DNA of 64,000 nucleotides from positions 62,001-126,000 of the forward strand of contig NZ_CANMVP010000002.1 in assembly GCF_947501385.1 (NCBI RefSeq). Direction: 5' to 3'. The notes under the pieces were generated by a model that worked only from the letters and a program-made list of their open reading frames with translations, searched no databases and had not been told where the DNA came from. This document shows positions 33,643 through 43,424 of the stretch, piece by piece; the stretch's first letter is position 1; each line of letters starts with the position of its first letter. This DNA comes from an uncultured Polaribacter sp. (lineage in GTDB: Bacteria; Bacteroidota; Bacteroidia; Flavobacteriales; Flavobacteriaceae). The position numbers were made by a program, and so were the translations under genes.

Positions 33643-34359
33643 TTAGATTAATTTATCTAAATTTTCTACGGCTACATAACGTTCTGAGGTAAAACCTTCT
33701 GCGCATTCTACTCCAATTAACCTTCCAAAATCTCTAGATCTATAATTAATACTATCTATAAAATTTTTACTTGTAATTGGGGTTTCTGGCTTGTTGCTAT
33801 TCGGGTCGTAAAATTGAGAAGAATATGCCAAAACTGCTTTCATTTTAACACCCATAAAACCCGTAACATCTACTACAAAATCAGGTTTTATATTTTTCCA
33901 TTGTATATAATGATATACATGTTTTGGTCTCCATTTTTCTTGTAATTTCCCTGCTACTTCAGTTTCAACCTTTAGCAATCCACTTAAAAAACAAGCGTCA
34001 GAAACCAACTTGCTACCTTTTCCATGATCTATATGTCGATCATCAATTGCGTTACACAACACGATTTCTGGTTGGTATTTACGAATCATTTTAATGATTT
34101 CTAACTGATGCTCTTTATCATTTGTAAAAAATCCATCCGCAAAACTTAAATTTTTACGAACCGAGACACCCATAATTTTCGCTGCATTGTTCGCTTCAAC
34201 TTCTCGCAACGCTGCGGAACCACGCGTTCCTAATTCCCCACGAGTCAAATCTATAATTCCTACTTTTTTCCCTAAAGAAACTTCTTTAGTAATTGTTGCA
34301 CCACAACCCAATTCTACATCATCAGGATGCGCGCCAAAGGCTAATATGTCTAATTTCAT
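33643..34359 (-). CDS. bshB1: Bacillithiol biosynthesis deacetylase BshB1
   Basis: A 238-residue zinc-dependent LmbE/PIG-L-type deacetylase that removes the acetyl group from GlcNAc-malate, the second step of bacillithiol synthesis. The metal and catalytic motif AHPDD is at residues 10-14. Zn-binding His residues appear in DDRHIDHGKGS and the substrate loop near YSSQFYDPNSNKPETPI is typical of BshB1. Bacillithiol is the main low-molecular-weight thiol of Firmicutes and many Bacteroidota. It is a single gene whose stop is about 54 bp from tRNA-His. The 298-bp spacer upstream to the SLC13 gene is A/T-rich with nothing recognised. Confidence 0.93.
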   Translation of the reverse strand: MKLDILAFGAHPDDVELGCGATITKEVSLGKKVGIIDLTRGELGTRGSAALREVEANNAAKIMGVSVRKNLSFADGFFTNDKEHQLEIIKMIRKYQPEIVLCNAIDDRHIDHGKGSKLVSDACFLSGLLKVETEVAGKLQEKWRPKHVYHYIQWKNIKPDFVVDVTGFMGVKMKAVLAYSSQFYDPNSNKPETPITSKNFIDSINYRSRDFGRLIGVECAEGFTSERYVAVENLDKLI

Positions 34360-34657
34360 ATATATTTATTCTTAATTTCTATAACAACTTGAAGGAATTC
34401 TTACTATTTTTTTCAATTGAAAGCATCAAATTGAAGAATTTACAAATCAAAAATAACTCTTTTTCAAAGATTATATATCAAGCTATTATATCTATTACGT
34501 TTTCGAATTCATTTTATCACAAAATTGTACTATAAATTTTAATAAAATCATAATAATTATATGATTCATAGAAGTATGATTTATGTCATAAAAAGGATTT
34601 TTTTCTAGTTATAAATTTACTCTAAAGTAAATAAATGCGATTCTGAACAACAAAATT

Positions 34658-36499
34658 ATGATTTATACAATGCTCATCATATTAACAATTACAATCACAT
34701 TATTTGTGTGGGGAAAATATTCACCAGATGTTGTTGCATTGCTTTCTATGTTGAGTTTATTTCTTTGTGGAATATTAGATTTAAGTGAAACTTTAAGCGG
34801 ATTTAGCAATCCTACAGTTATAATGATTGCTTCATTATTTATAATTGGAGAAGGACTATCGCAAACAGGTTGGACAGCTTTAGCAGGTAAAAAGTTAATA
34901 GAACTAGCAGGGAAAAGTGTGCCAAAATTATTAGTCATTATTACATTAGGTGCTGGCGTTCTGTCTGGTTTTGTAAGTAACACAGGTACTGTAGCAACTT
35001 TATTACCAGCTTCAATTTCTTCTGCTTGGAGTATTGGTACAATGCCTTCTAAGATATTAATTCCTGTTGCATTTGGTTCTAATACTGGTGGATTATTAAC
35101 TTTAACAGGAACGCCACCTAACATTATTGTAAATAATGCTTTAATTGAAGCTGGTTTAAAAGGTTTTTCTTTCTTCGAGTTTGGATTGATTGGTTTACCA
35201 CTTTTAATAATTGCAATTCTTTATTTTAGATATATAGGCTTTAAGTTATTACCGAAAAATAAAACAAATAATAAGCCTATAAATATAGATGCTACATTAC
35301 ACGAATGGATAGAGGCGTATCAAATTGAAAACGATTATTATCGTTTAAGAATTAGATCTATTTCTCCGCTTATAAATACCAAAATCAGCAAATGGGATTT
35401 AGAAAACACCTATAAAATAAATATTATACGTCTAAAAAGAAGGCATCCGAATAGATTAAAAGGAACACCATCTTTTATTGAATTTCCAGAAAAAAATACA
35501 AAACTAAAATACCATGATATTATTACTGTAAAAGGAAATACAGAAGATATCAACAGACTAATGATTTCTTTTAGGTTAGGTTTATTACACAAAAAATCTG
35601 CAGAAAATGAATTAAGACATAACTTAATAAATCAAGAAGTTGGCATGTCTGAAGTTTTAATTACACCTAAATCCCGTTTAGTTGGAAGAGAAATAAAATT
35701 ACATGAATATTTTAAAAGATACGGCATTCAATTATTAGCAACTTCTAGACATAGAAAACCTTATTTAGAAGACATTATTACAGTAAAAGTAGGAGATAGT
35801 TTTATTATTAGAGGCTCTTGGAAAAACATCGAAAAGTTAAAAGACCAACATCAAAACGTAGTAGTTCTTGGCAGACCAGAAGAAATGTTAAAAGATATAG
35901 ATGAATTAACCCTAAAATCTTACATCGCTTTAGCAGCATTGGTTCTAATGATTGTTTTATTAGTTCTAAAAACTGTTCCAGGAGCAATAGCTGCATTAAT
36001 TTCTGCAGGAATTATATTATTTGCTGGTTGTGTTCCTTTCTCTAAAGCCTATAAATGTATTAGTTGGACTAGTGTAATAATGATTTCAGCAATGATTCCT
36101 ATGGGAATTGCGATACAAAAAACAGGAACCGCAGCATTAATTTCTAATTCAATTATAAATATTCTAGGACAAGAAAATCCGACTTTATTGGTAGGAGGAA
36201 TTTTTTTACTAACAACAACATTTAGTCAATTTATAAACAATTCTGCAACAGCAGTTTTAATGGTGCCGATTGTTCTGTTAGCAGCAAATACATTACAAAT
36301 ATCTCCAGAACCATTATTAATTACAATTGCAATTAGTGCATCAACAGCTTTTTTAACGCCAATAGGAACCACCACAAATGCCATGGTTATGAGTTCTGGA
36401 AACTATAAATTTTCAGATTACTTTAAAGTAGGTTTTCCACTTCTAGTACTCTTTTTAATAACAACATTAATTCTCGTGCCAATTATTTGGCCATTTTAA
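34658..36499 (+). CDS. SLC13/DASS-type anion permease with two central RCK-C (TrkA-C) domains
   Basis: A 613-residue permease of the ArsB/NhaD-DASS superfamily. N-terminal transmembrane segments contain the first ion-binding motif, VSNTGTVATLLPASI (about residues 107-121). The soluble middle (about 205-410) has two RCK-C-like regulatory domains with the strand pattern IKINIIRLKRRH... and GREIKLHEYFKRYGIQLLATSRH. The second transporter half contains INNSATAVLMVPIVL and LTPIGTTTNAMVM. Relatives move sulfate, dicarboxylates or tricarboxylates with sodium. pckA starts 33 bp downstream on the same strand, hinting at C4-dicarboxylates (inference). Confidence 0.88.
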   Translation: MIYTMLIILTITITLFVWGKYSPDVVALLSMLSLFLCGILDLSETLSGFSNPTVIMIASLFIIGEGLSQTGWTALAGKKLIELAGKSVPKLLVIITLGAGVLSGFVSNTGTVATLLPASISSAWSIGTMPSKILIPVAFGSNTGGLLTLTGTPPNIIVNNALIEAGLKGFSFFEFGLIGLPLLIIAILYFRYIGFKLLPKNKTNNKPINIDATLHEWIEAYQIENDYYRLRIRSISPLINTKISKWDLENTYKINIIRLKRRHPNRLKGTPSFIEFPEKNTKLKYHDIITVKGNTEDINRLMISFRLGLLHKKSAENELRHNLINQEVGMSEVLITPKSRLVGREIKLHEYFKRYGIQLLATSRHRKPYLEDIITVKVGDSFIIRGSWKNIEKLKDQHQNVVVLGRPEEMLKDIDELTLKSYIALAALVLMIVLLVLKTVPGAIAALISAGIILFAGCVPFSKAYKCISWTSVIMISAMIPMGIAIQKTGTAALISNSIINILGQENPTLLVGGIFLLTTTFSQFINNSATAVLMVPIVLLAANTLQISPEPLLITIAISASTAFLTPIGTTTNAMVMSSGNYKFSDYFKVGFPLLVLFLITTLILVPIIWPF

Positions 36500-36532
36500 T
36501 ACATTAATATTTAACCTTTAAATGAAACTATT

Positions 36533-38161
36533 ATGAAAACAAAATCTATTATTCCAAAAAAATCAGACTTAGGCGTTTACGGTATCAAAAACGTAACTGC
36601 AAATTGGAACTTATCTCCTGAAGAACTTCAGAAAATAACTGTAGAAAAAGGAATGGGAAGAGAAACTAAGAACAGAACTTTAGCAATTAATACAGGAAAA
36701 TTTACGGGTAGATCTCCACAAGATAGATTTATTGTAAAAGACGATTATACTGTAGATAAAGTTTGGTGGGGAAAAACCAACAAACCAATTTCTCCCGCAA
36801 ATTTTGATAGACTTCAAAACAATGTTCAAGAATATTTATCAAACAGAGAATTATATGTTAGAGACGGGTACGTTTGTGCAGACCCAACATACAGGACTAA
36901 TATTAGAACTATAACAGAATATCCTTGGTCTAATTTGTTTATTTACAATATGTTTTTAAGACCTACAGAAGAAGAATTAACAGTCTTTAATGAAGATTGG
37001 TTAATTTTATGTGCACCAGGTTATGTCTGCGATGATCCAAAAGGGTATGGAATTCGTCAAGGAAACTTTTCAATCATCAACTTTACTAAAAAAATAGCGT
37101 TAGTTGGAGGTTCTGCATATACAGGAGAAATGAAAAAAGGTGTTTTTTCTGCATTAAATTTAATTTTACCAGTAGAAAGAAATGTTTTACCAATGCATTG
37201 CTCTGCAAATGTTGGTGAAGATGGAGACACAGCCATTTTCTTCGGATTATCAGGTACAGGAAAAACAACACTTTCTGCAGATCCTAGTAGAAAATTAATT
37301 GGAGATGATGAACATGGTTGGACGGCTGAAAACACTATTTTTAATTTTGAAGGTGGATGTTATGCAAAAGTTATTGATTTAACAGAAGAAAAAGAACCAG
37401 AGATTTTTAGAGCAATTAAACCAGGTGCTATCTTAGAAAATGTGGTTTTTAAAGAAGACGGAGACGTAGATTATATGGATGCATCTATTACACAAAACAC
37501 ACGAGTAAGTTACCCAATATATCATATAGATAATATTCAAGAACCTTCTTTTGCAGGAAATCCTAAAAATATTTTCTTTTTAACTTGTGATGCTTTTGGT
37601 GTGTTACCCCCAGTTTCTAAACTAACTCCAGGACAAGCTGCATATCACTTTATATCTGGTTATACCGCAAAAGTTGCAGGAACAGAAGCTGGTATTACTG
37701 AACCTGTACCTTCTTTTTCTGCTTGTTTTGGTGAACCTTTTATGCCATTACACCCAACAAAATATGCAGAAATGTTAAGTAAAAAAATGACAGAAGCTGG
37801 CGTAAATGTTTGGTTGTTAAATACTGGGTGGTCTGGCGGACCTTATGGAACTGGATCAAGAATTAAACTAAAATATACAAGAGCAATGATTACAGAAATC
37901 TTAAACGGAAGTTTAGACAATGTAGCATTTGAACAACACCCAATCTTTGGTTTGTTTATGCCAAAGTATTGCCCTAGTGTTCCAATAGAAATATTAGATC
38001 CTATGAACACTTGGTTGCAAAAAGGTGCCTACATAAGTAAAGCAATCCATTTAGCACATTTTTTCCATTTAAACTTTGAGAAATTTGCTGATGAAGCTTC
38101 AGAATATATTATTGAAGGTGGTCCATTAATTGATCAGCACCATCATTTAGAACATATGTAG
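36533..38161 (+). CDS. pckA: Phosphoenolpyruvate carboxykinase (ATP)
   Basis: PckA converts oxaloacetate and ATP to PEP, CO2 and ADP, the entry to gluconeogenesis. The 542-residue protein has the kinase-1 P-loop FGLSGTGKTTLSADP (about residues 240-254), the following Mn/Mg site LIGDDEHGW (about 260-268), the substrate motif FTGRSPQDRF (residues 62-71) and the Mn-binding lysine/histidine region near AYTGEMKKGVFS. No promoter or terminator is seen in the 33-bp gap behind the SLC13 permease, so they likely form one transcript. A hairpin follows the stop codon. Confidence 0.96.
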   Translation: MKTKSIIPKKSDLGVYGIKNVTANWNLSPEELQKITVEKGMGRETKNRTLAINTGKFTGRSPQDRFIVKDDYTVDKVWWGKTNKPISPANFDRLQNNVQEYLSNRELYVRDGYVCADPTYRTNIRTITEYPWSNLFIYNMFLRPTEEELTVFNEDWLILCAPGYVCDDPKGYGIRQGNFSIINFTKKIALVGGSAYTGEMKKGVFSALNLILPVERNVLPMHCSANVGEDGDTAIFFGLSGTGKTTLSADPSRKLIGDDEHGWTAENTIFNFEGGCYAKVIDLTEEKEPEIFRAIKPGAILENVVFKEDGDVDYMDASITQNTRVSYPIYHIDNIQEPSFAGNPKNIFFLTCDAFGVLPPVSKLTPGQAAYHFISGYTAKVAGTEAGITEPVPSFSACFGEPFMPLHPTKYAEMLSKKMTEAGVNVWLLNTGWSGGPYGTGSRIKLKYTRAMITEILNGSLDNVAFEQHPIFGLFMPKYCPSVPIEILDPMNTWLQKGAYISKAIHLAHFFHLNFEKFADEASEYIIEGGPLIDQHHHLEHM

Positions 38162-38169
38162 TTTCTTTT

Positions 38170-38210
38170 AAGGCTGGGTTTTTATGAGAATTAAAAACCT
38201 AGCTTTTTTA
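38170..38210 (+). terminator. Terminator of pckA
   Basis: AGGCTGGGTTTTT pairs with AAAAACCTAGCTT (G-T pairs allowed) and is followed by a T run. It lies across an in-frame upstream ATG of the next gene, which argues against that start. Confidence 0.75.
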
Positions 38211-38222
38211 GTTCTTAATGTT

Positions 38223-38903
38223 ATGAAAAAAACAATTTTAGGATTCCTCTTCTTTTTTTCTTTTATTCACTTAAACGCACAAACAAAAGCAGAAAAAAAC
38301 TTCGGAAGTTGGTATATGTATTATGGCAACCATATAATTTCTGATAAATGGAGTATTCTTACAGGTTTCGAAGAAAGAAATTACCAAACGTTTCAAAACT
38401 ATAATTTAGTACTTTATAACATTGGTGTAAACTATAAAATTTCTAAAAAGTTTACAGCAACTACAAGTTATATGTATTTAGATATTGATAGGACTTTTGA
38501 TCCTGATGTAAATCCAAATACAATAGAACACAGATATTATGGACAAATTTTTTATCCAACGAACTATTTTAAAATTCCATTTTCTCATCGCATAAGAGTT
38601 GAACATAGAAATCTCAATGCTATCGGCATAAAAACATTAATAAACAGAGTTCGATATCGATTTAAAACAAAGATTCCTCTTTATAAAAAGCTTTACATTA
38701 CTGCAAGTAATGAATCTTTCTTAAATTTTAAAGGAAATCTCTATGCAGAAAATAGATTTTATGCAGCTTTTGGATTAAAAGCTTCAAAAAATATTTCTAT
38801 AGAAATTGGCTATTTAGGGCATTATATAAATGATCTTCATTTAGATAGATTACAAGTTGGTTTGTTTTTAAAAACAGATTTTAGAAAAAAAGTAAAGCAT
38901 TAA
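38223..38903 (+). CDS. DUF2490 family outer-membrane protein
   Basis: From ATG 38223 the protein (226 aa) starts with a signal peptide, MKKTILGFLFFFSFIHLNA, cleaved before QTKAEKN. An ATG at 38184 would add 13 residues but lies inside the pckA terminator. The mature part shows alternating beta-strand sequence typical of DUF2490 (FGSWYMYYGNHIISDKWSILTGFEERNYQ) and ends with an outer-membrane-like strand, LQVGLFLKTDF. It is predicted to be a small beta-barrel of unknown role. The stop codon shares bases with that of the convergent trans-sulfuration gene (sequence TTAA at 38900-38903). Confidence 0.85.
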   Translation: MKKTILGFLFFFSFIHLNAQTKAEKNFGSWYMYYGNHIISDKWSILTGFEERNYQTFQNYNLVLYNIGVNYKISKKFTATTSYMYLDIDRTFDPDVNPNTIEHRYYGQIFYPTNYFKIPFSHRIRVEHRNLNAIGIKTLINRVRYRFKTKIPLYKKLYITASNESFLNFKGNLYAENRFYAAFGLKASKNISIEIGYLGHYINDLHLDRLQVGLFLKTDFRKKVKH

Positions 38904-40057
38904 CTCTTTACTTTTTCAATCGCTTGTTCAATATCTGCAATTAAATCTTCTGCTTCTTCAATGCCTACAGAAAAACGAATCAACCCATCTTTTATTCCTC
39001 TTTCTAAACGTTGTTTTTCACTTAATAAAGCATGCGTAGTTTGTGCAGGACTTACCGTGGTGCTCTCTAAACCAGCCAAACTCATAGAAGGTTTTATCAA
39101 TTGCAAAGCATTTTGAAATTCCATCGCATCAATACCTTCTTTCAATTCAAAAGATAACATGGCACCAAAACCTTTCATCTGTTTTTTTGCCAATTCATAC
39201 TGTGGATGACTTTTTAAACCTGGATAATAAACGCGATCTATATTTTCATTTCCTTCTAAATATGTTGCCATTTCTTGCGCATTTTTAGTTTGTTCCTTTA
39301 CACGAAGGTTTAATGTTTTTAAACTTCTTTCTAACAACCAAACGGTTTGGTCGCTTAAATTTCCACCAAAATTAATGGCTGTTTTCCAAATTTGTTCAAT
39401 ATGTTTTTTAGACGCAGCAATGGCACCAGCAGAAATATCTGAATGACCGCCCATATATTTCGTTGCAGAGTGCAAAATAATATCAATTCCAAGATCAGCA
39501 GGATTTTGATTGATGGGTGAAGCAAATGTATTATCAATCATTGTTAGCATTCCATGTGCTTTCGCTAAACTAGAAATTGCTGCTATGTCTGTAATTCCTA
39601 ATAACGGATTTGAAGGGGTTTCAATATATAGAATTTTGGTATTATCTTTTATCAACGCTTTAAAATCTGCTACTTTATCAGACTCCGTAAAAGAATATTC
39701 AATTCCGTATTTATCAAATTCTGAAACAATAAAATTATAGGTCCCGCCATAAATTACTTGTTGAATAATTACATGATCTCCAGTTTTTAAAAAAGCAAAC
39801 ATCGCTGCGGAAATTGCTGCCATTCCAGAACTAAAAATTAATCCATCTTCTGTATGTTCTAAAGCTGCTATTTTCTTACATAACATTTCTTGATTTGGTG
39901 TATTAAAATACCGCGGATATCTTTTTATAGCTACATCGTCAAAAGCATATGATGTAGACATATACATTGGAGAAACTGCACCTTTAAATTGTTCGTCTTT
40001 TACTTCACCAACGTGAACGCAGCTTGTATTTATTCCTAGTTTTTTTGAATTATTCAT
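38900..40057 (-). CDS. PLP-dependent trans-sulfuration enzyme (cystathionine gamma-synthase/lyase or O-acetylhomoserine group)
   Basis: A 385-residue Cys/Met-metabolism PLP enzyme. The Schiff-base lysine lies in ILHSATKYMGGHSDISAGAI. Other family motifs are GLIFSSGMAAISAAMFAFLKTGDHVI, TMIDNTFASPINQNP and the C-terminal SLAGLESTTVSPAQTTHALL. Members include cystathionine gamma-synthase, cystathionine lyases, O-acetylhomoserine sulfhydrylase and methionine gamma-lyase, which motifs alone do not separate. The length and the ESTTVSPAQTTHA segment are close to cystathionine synthase/lyase. It is a single gene. Confidence 0.9.
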   Translation of the reverse strand: MNNSKKLGINTSCVHVGEVKDEQFKGAVSPMYMSTSYAFDDVAIKRYPRYFNTPNQEMLCKKIAALEHTEDGLIFSSGMAAISAAMFAFLKTGDHVIIQQVIYGGTYNFIVSEFDKYGIEYSFTESDKVADFKALIKDNTKILYIETPSNPLLGITDIAAISSLAKAHGMLTMIDNTFASPINQNPADLGIDIILHSATKYMGGHSDISAGAIAASKKHIEQIWKTAINFGGNLSDQTVWLLERSLKTLNLRVKEQTKNAQEMATYLEGNENIDRVYYPGLKSHPQYELAKKQMKGFGAMLSFELKEGIDAMEFQNALQLIKPSMSLAGLESTTVSPAQTTHALLSEKQRLERGIKDGLIRFSVGIEEAEDLIADIEQAIEKVKS

Positions 40058-40093
40058 TTTAAAAAATTTCTGTATGCTAATTTAAGAAAACAA

Positions 40094-41503
40094 TTAGACT
40101 TGTACTGTTTTCCATTTTCCCTTTTTAAAGAGAATTATTCCAATAACTGCTATTAAAATTTCAGCTAGTGTAATTGAAATAAAAACTCCTATGGGTCCAA
40201 AATCTAAATACAGTGCAAACAAATACGCAAATGGTAACTGAAACAACCAAAAACAAACAAAATTGATATAAGTTGGAGTTTTTGTATCTCCTGCTCCATT
40301 AAAAGATTGAATTACAACCATTCCGTAACCATAGAAAATATAACCAGCAGCAATTATTTGTAAGCATAAAGCGCCGTTTTTAATCACTTCAGGATTGTCT
40401 GTAAACCAGCTTAAAAAAGTAGGCGCAAAAAAGATATAAATTATGGAAACAATTCCCATAAAATAAGCACTATATTTTCCTGTTTCCCAAACTGATCTTT
40501 CTGCGCGTTCTGGCTGTTTTGCTCCTAAATTTTGCCCAACTAAAGTTGCGGCAGCATTACTTAAACCCCATGCAGGCATCATAGTAAACATCATAATTCT
40601 TATTGCAATTGTATAACCCGCAAGAACTTCACTTCCAAATTCTGACATGATTCTCATAAGAAAAACCCAACTAGAAGTCCCTATCAGGAATTGTCCAATT
40701 CCTCCTAAAGAGACCTTTATTAAATTTACCATTATAGCAACTCTTAAAACAATATCCTTAAATAGAATTTTAATTTTCCCAACGCCATAGAAAAGAATAA
40801 AAAGTTGAGAAACAACAGCAGTTCCTCTTCCAATTGTGGTTGCAATTGCTGCTCCTTCTACTCCATAAGCAGGAACTGGCCCAAAACCGAAAATGAAAAT
40901 TGGATCTAAAATAATATTCAATCCATTTGATAAAATAAGTGTCCACATTGCAATAGAAGCATTTCCTGCACCTCTAAAAATTGCATTTATTAAAAACAGC
41001 AACACCACTGTAATGTTACCGCCTAAAAGTACTTTTGTATAACCAGAACCTTCTTCAATTAAAGAAGATTCACCTCCCATTAATTGCAAAATTTCTTTTG
41101 AATAAATGATTCCAATAGCACTAATTATTACTGATAAAAAAAATCCTAAAAAAATAACTTGGACAGCAGCTTGATTTGCGCCTTCTCTGTCTTTTTCTCC
41201 AATTCTTCTAGCAACAACAGCAGTTGCAGCCATACTTAAACCAATAGCAATTGCATATACTAAAGTTAAAACTGATTCTGTTAAACCTACCGTAGCAACT
41301 GCATTTACACTTACTTGAGATACATAAATAATGTCTACCAAAGCAAAAATGGATTCCATCAGCATTTCTAAAATCATAGGAATTGCCAACATAAAAATGG
41401 CTTTTTTAATGCTTCCTTTTGTGAAATCTTGTTGTTTACCTACTATTGCGTCTTTAAAAAGTGAAAATATACTTTGTTTTGATTGTTGATTGTCTTCTGA
41501 CAT
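40094..41503 (-). CDS. MATE-family multidrug/sodium antiporter
   Basis: A 469-residue membrane protein of the MATE family, with twelve predicted segments in two homologous halves (MatE domain signatures IFALVDIIYVSQVSVNAVATVGLTES and later IRIMMFTMMPAWGLSNAAATLVGQNLGAKQPERAE). It exports cationic compounds in exchange for Na+ or H+. I chose ATG 41503 (MSEDNQQ), because the 11 residues from an upstream ATG at 41536 look like spacer sequence; the longer start cannot be excluded. It is a single gene behind the trans-sulfuration enzyme, with a gap of about 36 bp and possible co-transcription. Confidence 0.92.
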   Translation of the reverse strand: MSEDNQQSKQSIFSLFKDAIVGKQQDFTKGSIKKAIFMLAIPMILEMLMESIFALVDIIYVSQVSVNAVATVGLTESVLTLVYAIAIGLSMAATAVVARRIGEKDREGANQAAVQVIFLGFFLSVIISAIGIIYSKEILQLMGGESSLIEEGSGYTKVLLGGNITVVLLFLINAIFRGAGNASIAMWTLILSNGLNIILDPIFIFGFGPVPAYGVEGAAIATTIGRGTAVVSQLFILFYGVGKIKILFKDIVLRVAIMVNLIKVSLGGIGQFLIGTSSWVFLMRIMSEFGSEVLAGYTIAIRIMMFTMMPAWGLSNAAATLVGQNLGAKQPERAERSVWETGKYSAYFMGIVSIIYIFFAPTFLSWFTDNPEVIKNGALCLQIIAAGYIFYGYGMVVIQSFNGAGDTKTPTYINFVCFWLFQLPFAYLFALYLDFGPIGVFISITLAEILIAVIGIILFKKGKWKTVQV

Positions 41504-41665
41504 TTCTAAAAAAATTAAATGAATTAGATTTATCATTGAAAGAATTTATCAATGATGTAATTTGGGTATCGTTAAAAAAACGAAACAGACAAAATGTAGA
41601 ATTATACAAACATAAGACTACAATTATACAAAAAAAGTATGAAAAATTTCAATATCTTCGCTCAT

Positions 41666-42355
41666 ATGATTTCTATTTTAATTGTTGGTAATGGAAATGT
41701 GGCAACACATTTATACAACGCTTTTTTAAAAGCTGACCAGCTTACTGTTACACAATTAAATTCGAGAAATCTTAGAGAAATTCCAAAAGCAACTATTACC
41801 ATCATTGCCGTTTCAGATGATGCAATCGCAACAATTTCATCTAAAATCAACAATTCTTTAGTGGTGCATACTTCTGGCAGTGTTGCTATGGAAGATTTAA
41901 AAAACACGAGTAGTAAAGGTGTTTTTTACATGTTACAAACGTTTTCTAAAAACAAGAAAATCGACTTTTCTAGGGTTCCTTTTTGTTTGGAAGCTGAAAA
42001 TAAGGAAGATTACCAATTATTAGCAATTTTAGCAAAATCAATTGGAAAAAAAATATACCCTGTAAATTCAGAACAAAGAAAAGCATTGCATGTTGCAGCT
42101 GTTTTTGTAAATAATTTTACAAATCATCTATATAAAATTGGGAATGATATTTGTATTGAAAACAATGTGCCTTTCGAAATTTTGCATCCTTTAATTTATG
42201 AAACTGCTCAAAAAATAAAAACACTTTCCCCAGAAGAAGCACAAACCGGGCCTGCAATTAGAAACGATAAGAAAACAATAAAAAATCATTTAGAGTTGTT
42301 GAATGATCAGCAACAGAAAATTTACAAATTGATTACAACATCTATAAAAAATTAA
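41666..42355 (+). CDS. Rossmann-fold protein with DUF2520 domain
   Basis: A protein of about 229 residues from ATG 41666, which directly starts the Rossmann strand ISILIVGNGNVATHL (GxGxxA/T NAD(P)-binding loop). An ATG at 41639 adds nine residues. The N-terminal half resembles the NADP-binding domain of ProC/6-phosphogluconate-type dehydrogenases; the C-terminal half is DUF2520 (RKALHVAAVFVNNFTNHLY ... TGPAIRNDKKTIKNHLELL). The catalysed reaction is unknown. It precedes a KdsC-like phosphatase by 43 bp on the same strand, a pair I recall as common in Flavobacteriia. Confidence 0.85.
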   Translation: MISILIVGNGNVATHLYNAFLKADQLTVTQLNSRNLREIPKATITIIAVSDDAIATISSKINNSLVVHTSGSVAMEDLKNTSSKGVFYMLQTFSKNKKIDFSRVPFCLEAENKEDYQLLAILAKSIGKKIYPVNSEQRKALHVAAVFVNNFTNHLYKIGNDICIENNVPFEILHPLIYETAQKIKTLSPEEAQTGPAIRNDKKTIKNHLELLNDQQQKIYKLITTSIKN

Positions 42356-42398
42356 AATACCTCCTTAAATTGGAGTCGAATAATACTTTAAATAAAAT

Positions 42399-42923
42399 AT
42401 GGAAATTAGTTACAAGCAATTATTACCTAGAATTAACACCTTTATTTTTGATGTAGATGGAGTGCTAACAAACGGAATGTTAACCATAATGCCAGACGGT
42501 GAATTGGTAAGACACATGAATGTTAAAGATGGTTATGCGATGAAAAACGCTTTAAATAAAGGATATCGAGTTTGTATCATTTCTGGTGGAACAAATGAAG
42601 CCGTAAGAAGTAGATTGGCTATGTTGGGCATTGAAGATATTTATTTAGGTGCTCATGATAAAATAAAACAATATCAGGAATTGGTGACAAAATACAATTT
42701 ACAACCAGAAAATGTTTTGTATATGGGTGACGACGTTCCGGATTATCCTGTGATGAAATTGGTTGGTTTAGCAGCCTGCCCTAATGATGCCGTTCAAGAA
42801 ATTCAAAGTATATCAAACTATATTTCTAATAAAAAAGGCGGTGAAGGTTGTGTGAGAGATGTTATTGAACAAGTGATGCGCGTGCAACAAAAATGGGATG
42901 AAAATTTCGATGCCAGTTTATAA
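42399..42923 (+). CDS. kdsC: KdsC-like HAD phosphatase (KDO 8-phosphate phosphatase)
   Basis: A 174-residue C0-type HAD phosphatase without a cap domain, as in KdsC. Motif 1, FIFDVDGVLTNG, has the nucleophile Asp18 and Asp20. Motif 2 Ser lies in CIISGGTNEAV, and motif 4 is MGDDVPDYPVM. KdsC dephosphorylates KDO-8-phosphate during synthesis of the LPS inner core. The C-terminal tail GGEGCVRDVIEQVM is typical of the family. A related activity on N-acylneuraminate-9-phosphate is a weaker alternative. It follows the DUF2520 gene. Confidence 0.9.
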   Translation: MEISYKQLLPRINTFIFDVDGVLTNGMLTIMPDGELVRHMNVKDGYAMKNALNKGYRVCIISGGTNEAVRSRLAMLGIEDIYLGAHDKIKQYQELVTKYNLQPENVLYMGDDVPDYPVMKLVGLAACPNDAVQEIQSISNYISNKKGGEGCVRDVIEQVMRVQQKWDENFDASL

Positions 42924-42998
42924 TTTTTTTAACGGTATCTTTCTCAAATTATTTATAAATTTCAGGTCATTATTTCTAATAATTCATATTTCTTTAAA

Positions 42999-43421
42999 AT
43001 GAAAAAAACACTTTCTACTATTTTATTTATAACCGTTGCATTTTCTATAAACTCACAAACAATTTTTGGTAAATGGAATTCCAAAAATGATGCTGGTAAA
43101 GTAGATTCGGTTTTAGAAGTTTACGAAAAAGATGGAAAAGCACATGCAAAAGTGGTAGAAATTTTAAATCCTAATAGAAAAGATGCACTTTGTCAAGATT
43201 GTAAAGGTGAATATAAAGACCAGCCAATTCTTGGTTTAAATATTTTATCTGGTTTAGAAAAAGATGATGACGAATGGTCTGGAGGTACTGTATTAGATCC
43301 TAGAAACGGTAAAGTCTATAAATGCTATATCAAACTTGTAAAACCAAATAAATTAAAGTTACGTGGTTATGTTGGTCTTTCTTTATTTGGAAAAACAGCG
43401 TATTGGGAAAGAGCTGAGTAA
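42999..43421 (+). CDS. DUF2147 family secreted protein
   Basis: A 140-residue protein with signal peptide MKKTLSTILFITVAFSINSQ and a mature DUF2147 domain: IFGKWNSKNDAGKVDSVLEVYEKDGKAHAKV at the start, the conserved CQDCKGEYKDQPILGLNILSGL with a CxxC pair, and DPRNGKVYKCYIKL followed by LKLRGYVGLSLFGKTAYWER. The fold is a small lipocalin-like beta-barrel. The function is unknown. The gene is followed directly by the GTATTCA repeat array. Confidence 0.88.
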   Translation: MKKTLSTILFITVAFSINSQTIFGKWNSKNDAGKVDSVLEVYEKDGKAHAKVVEILNPNRKDALCQDCKGEYKDQPILGLNILSGLEKDDDEWSGGTVLDPRNGKVYKCYIKLVKPNKLKLRGYVGLSLFGKTAYWERAE

Positions 43422-43424
43422 TTA

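Noticed and set aside
34293..34535. 80-codon + strand frame upstream of the SLC13 gene
   Set aside because: It starts antisense within bshB1 and continues into A/T-rich spacer. The composition is not protein-like.
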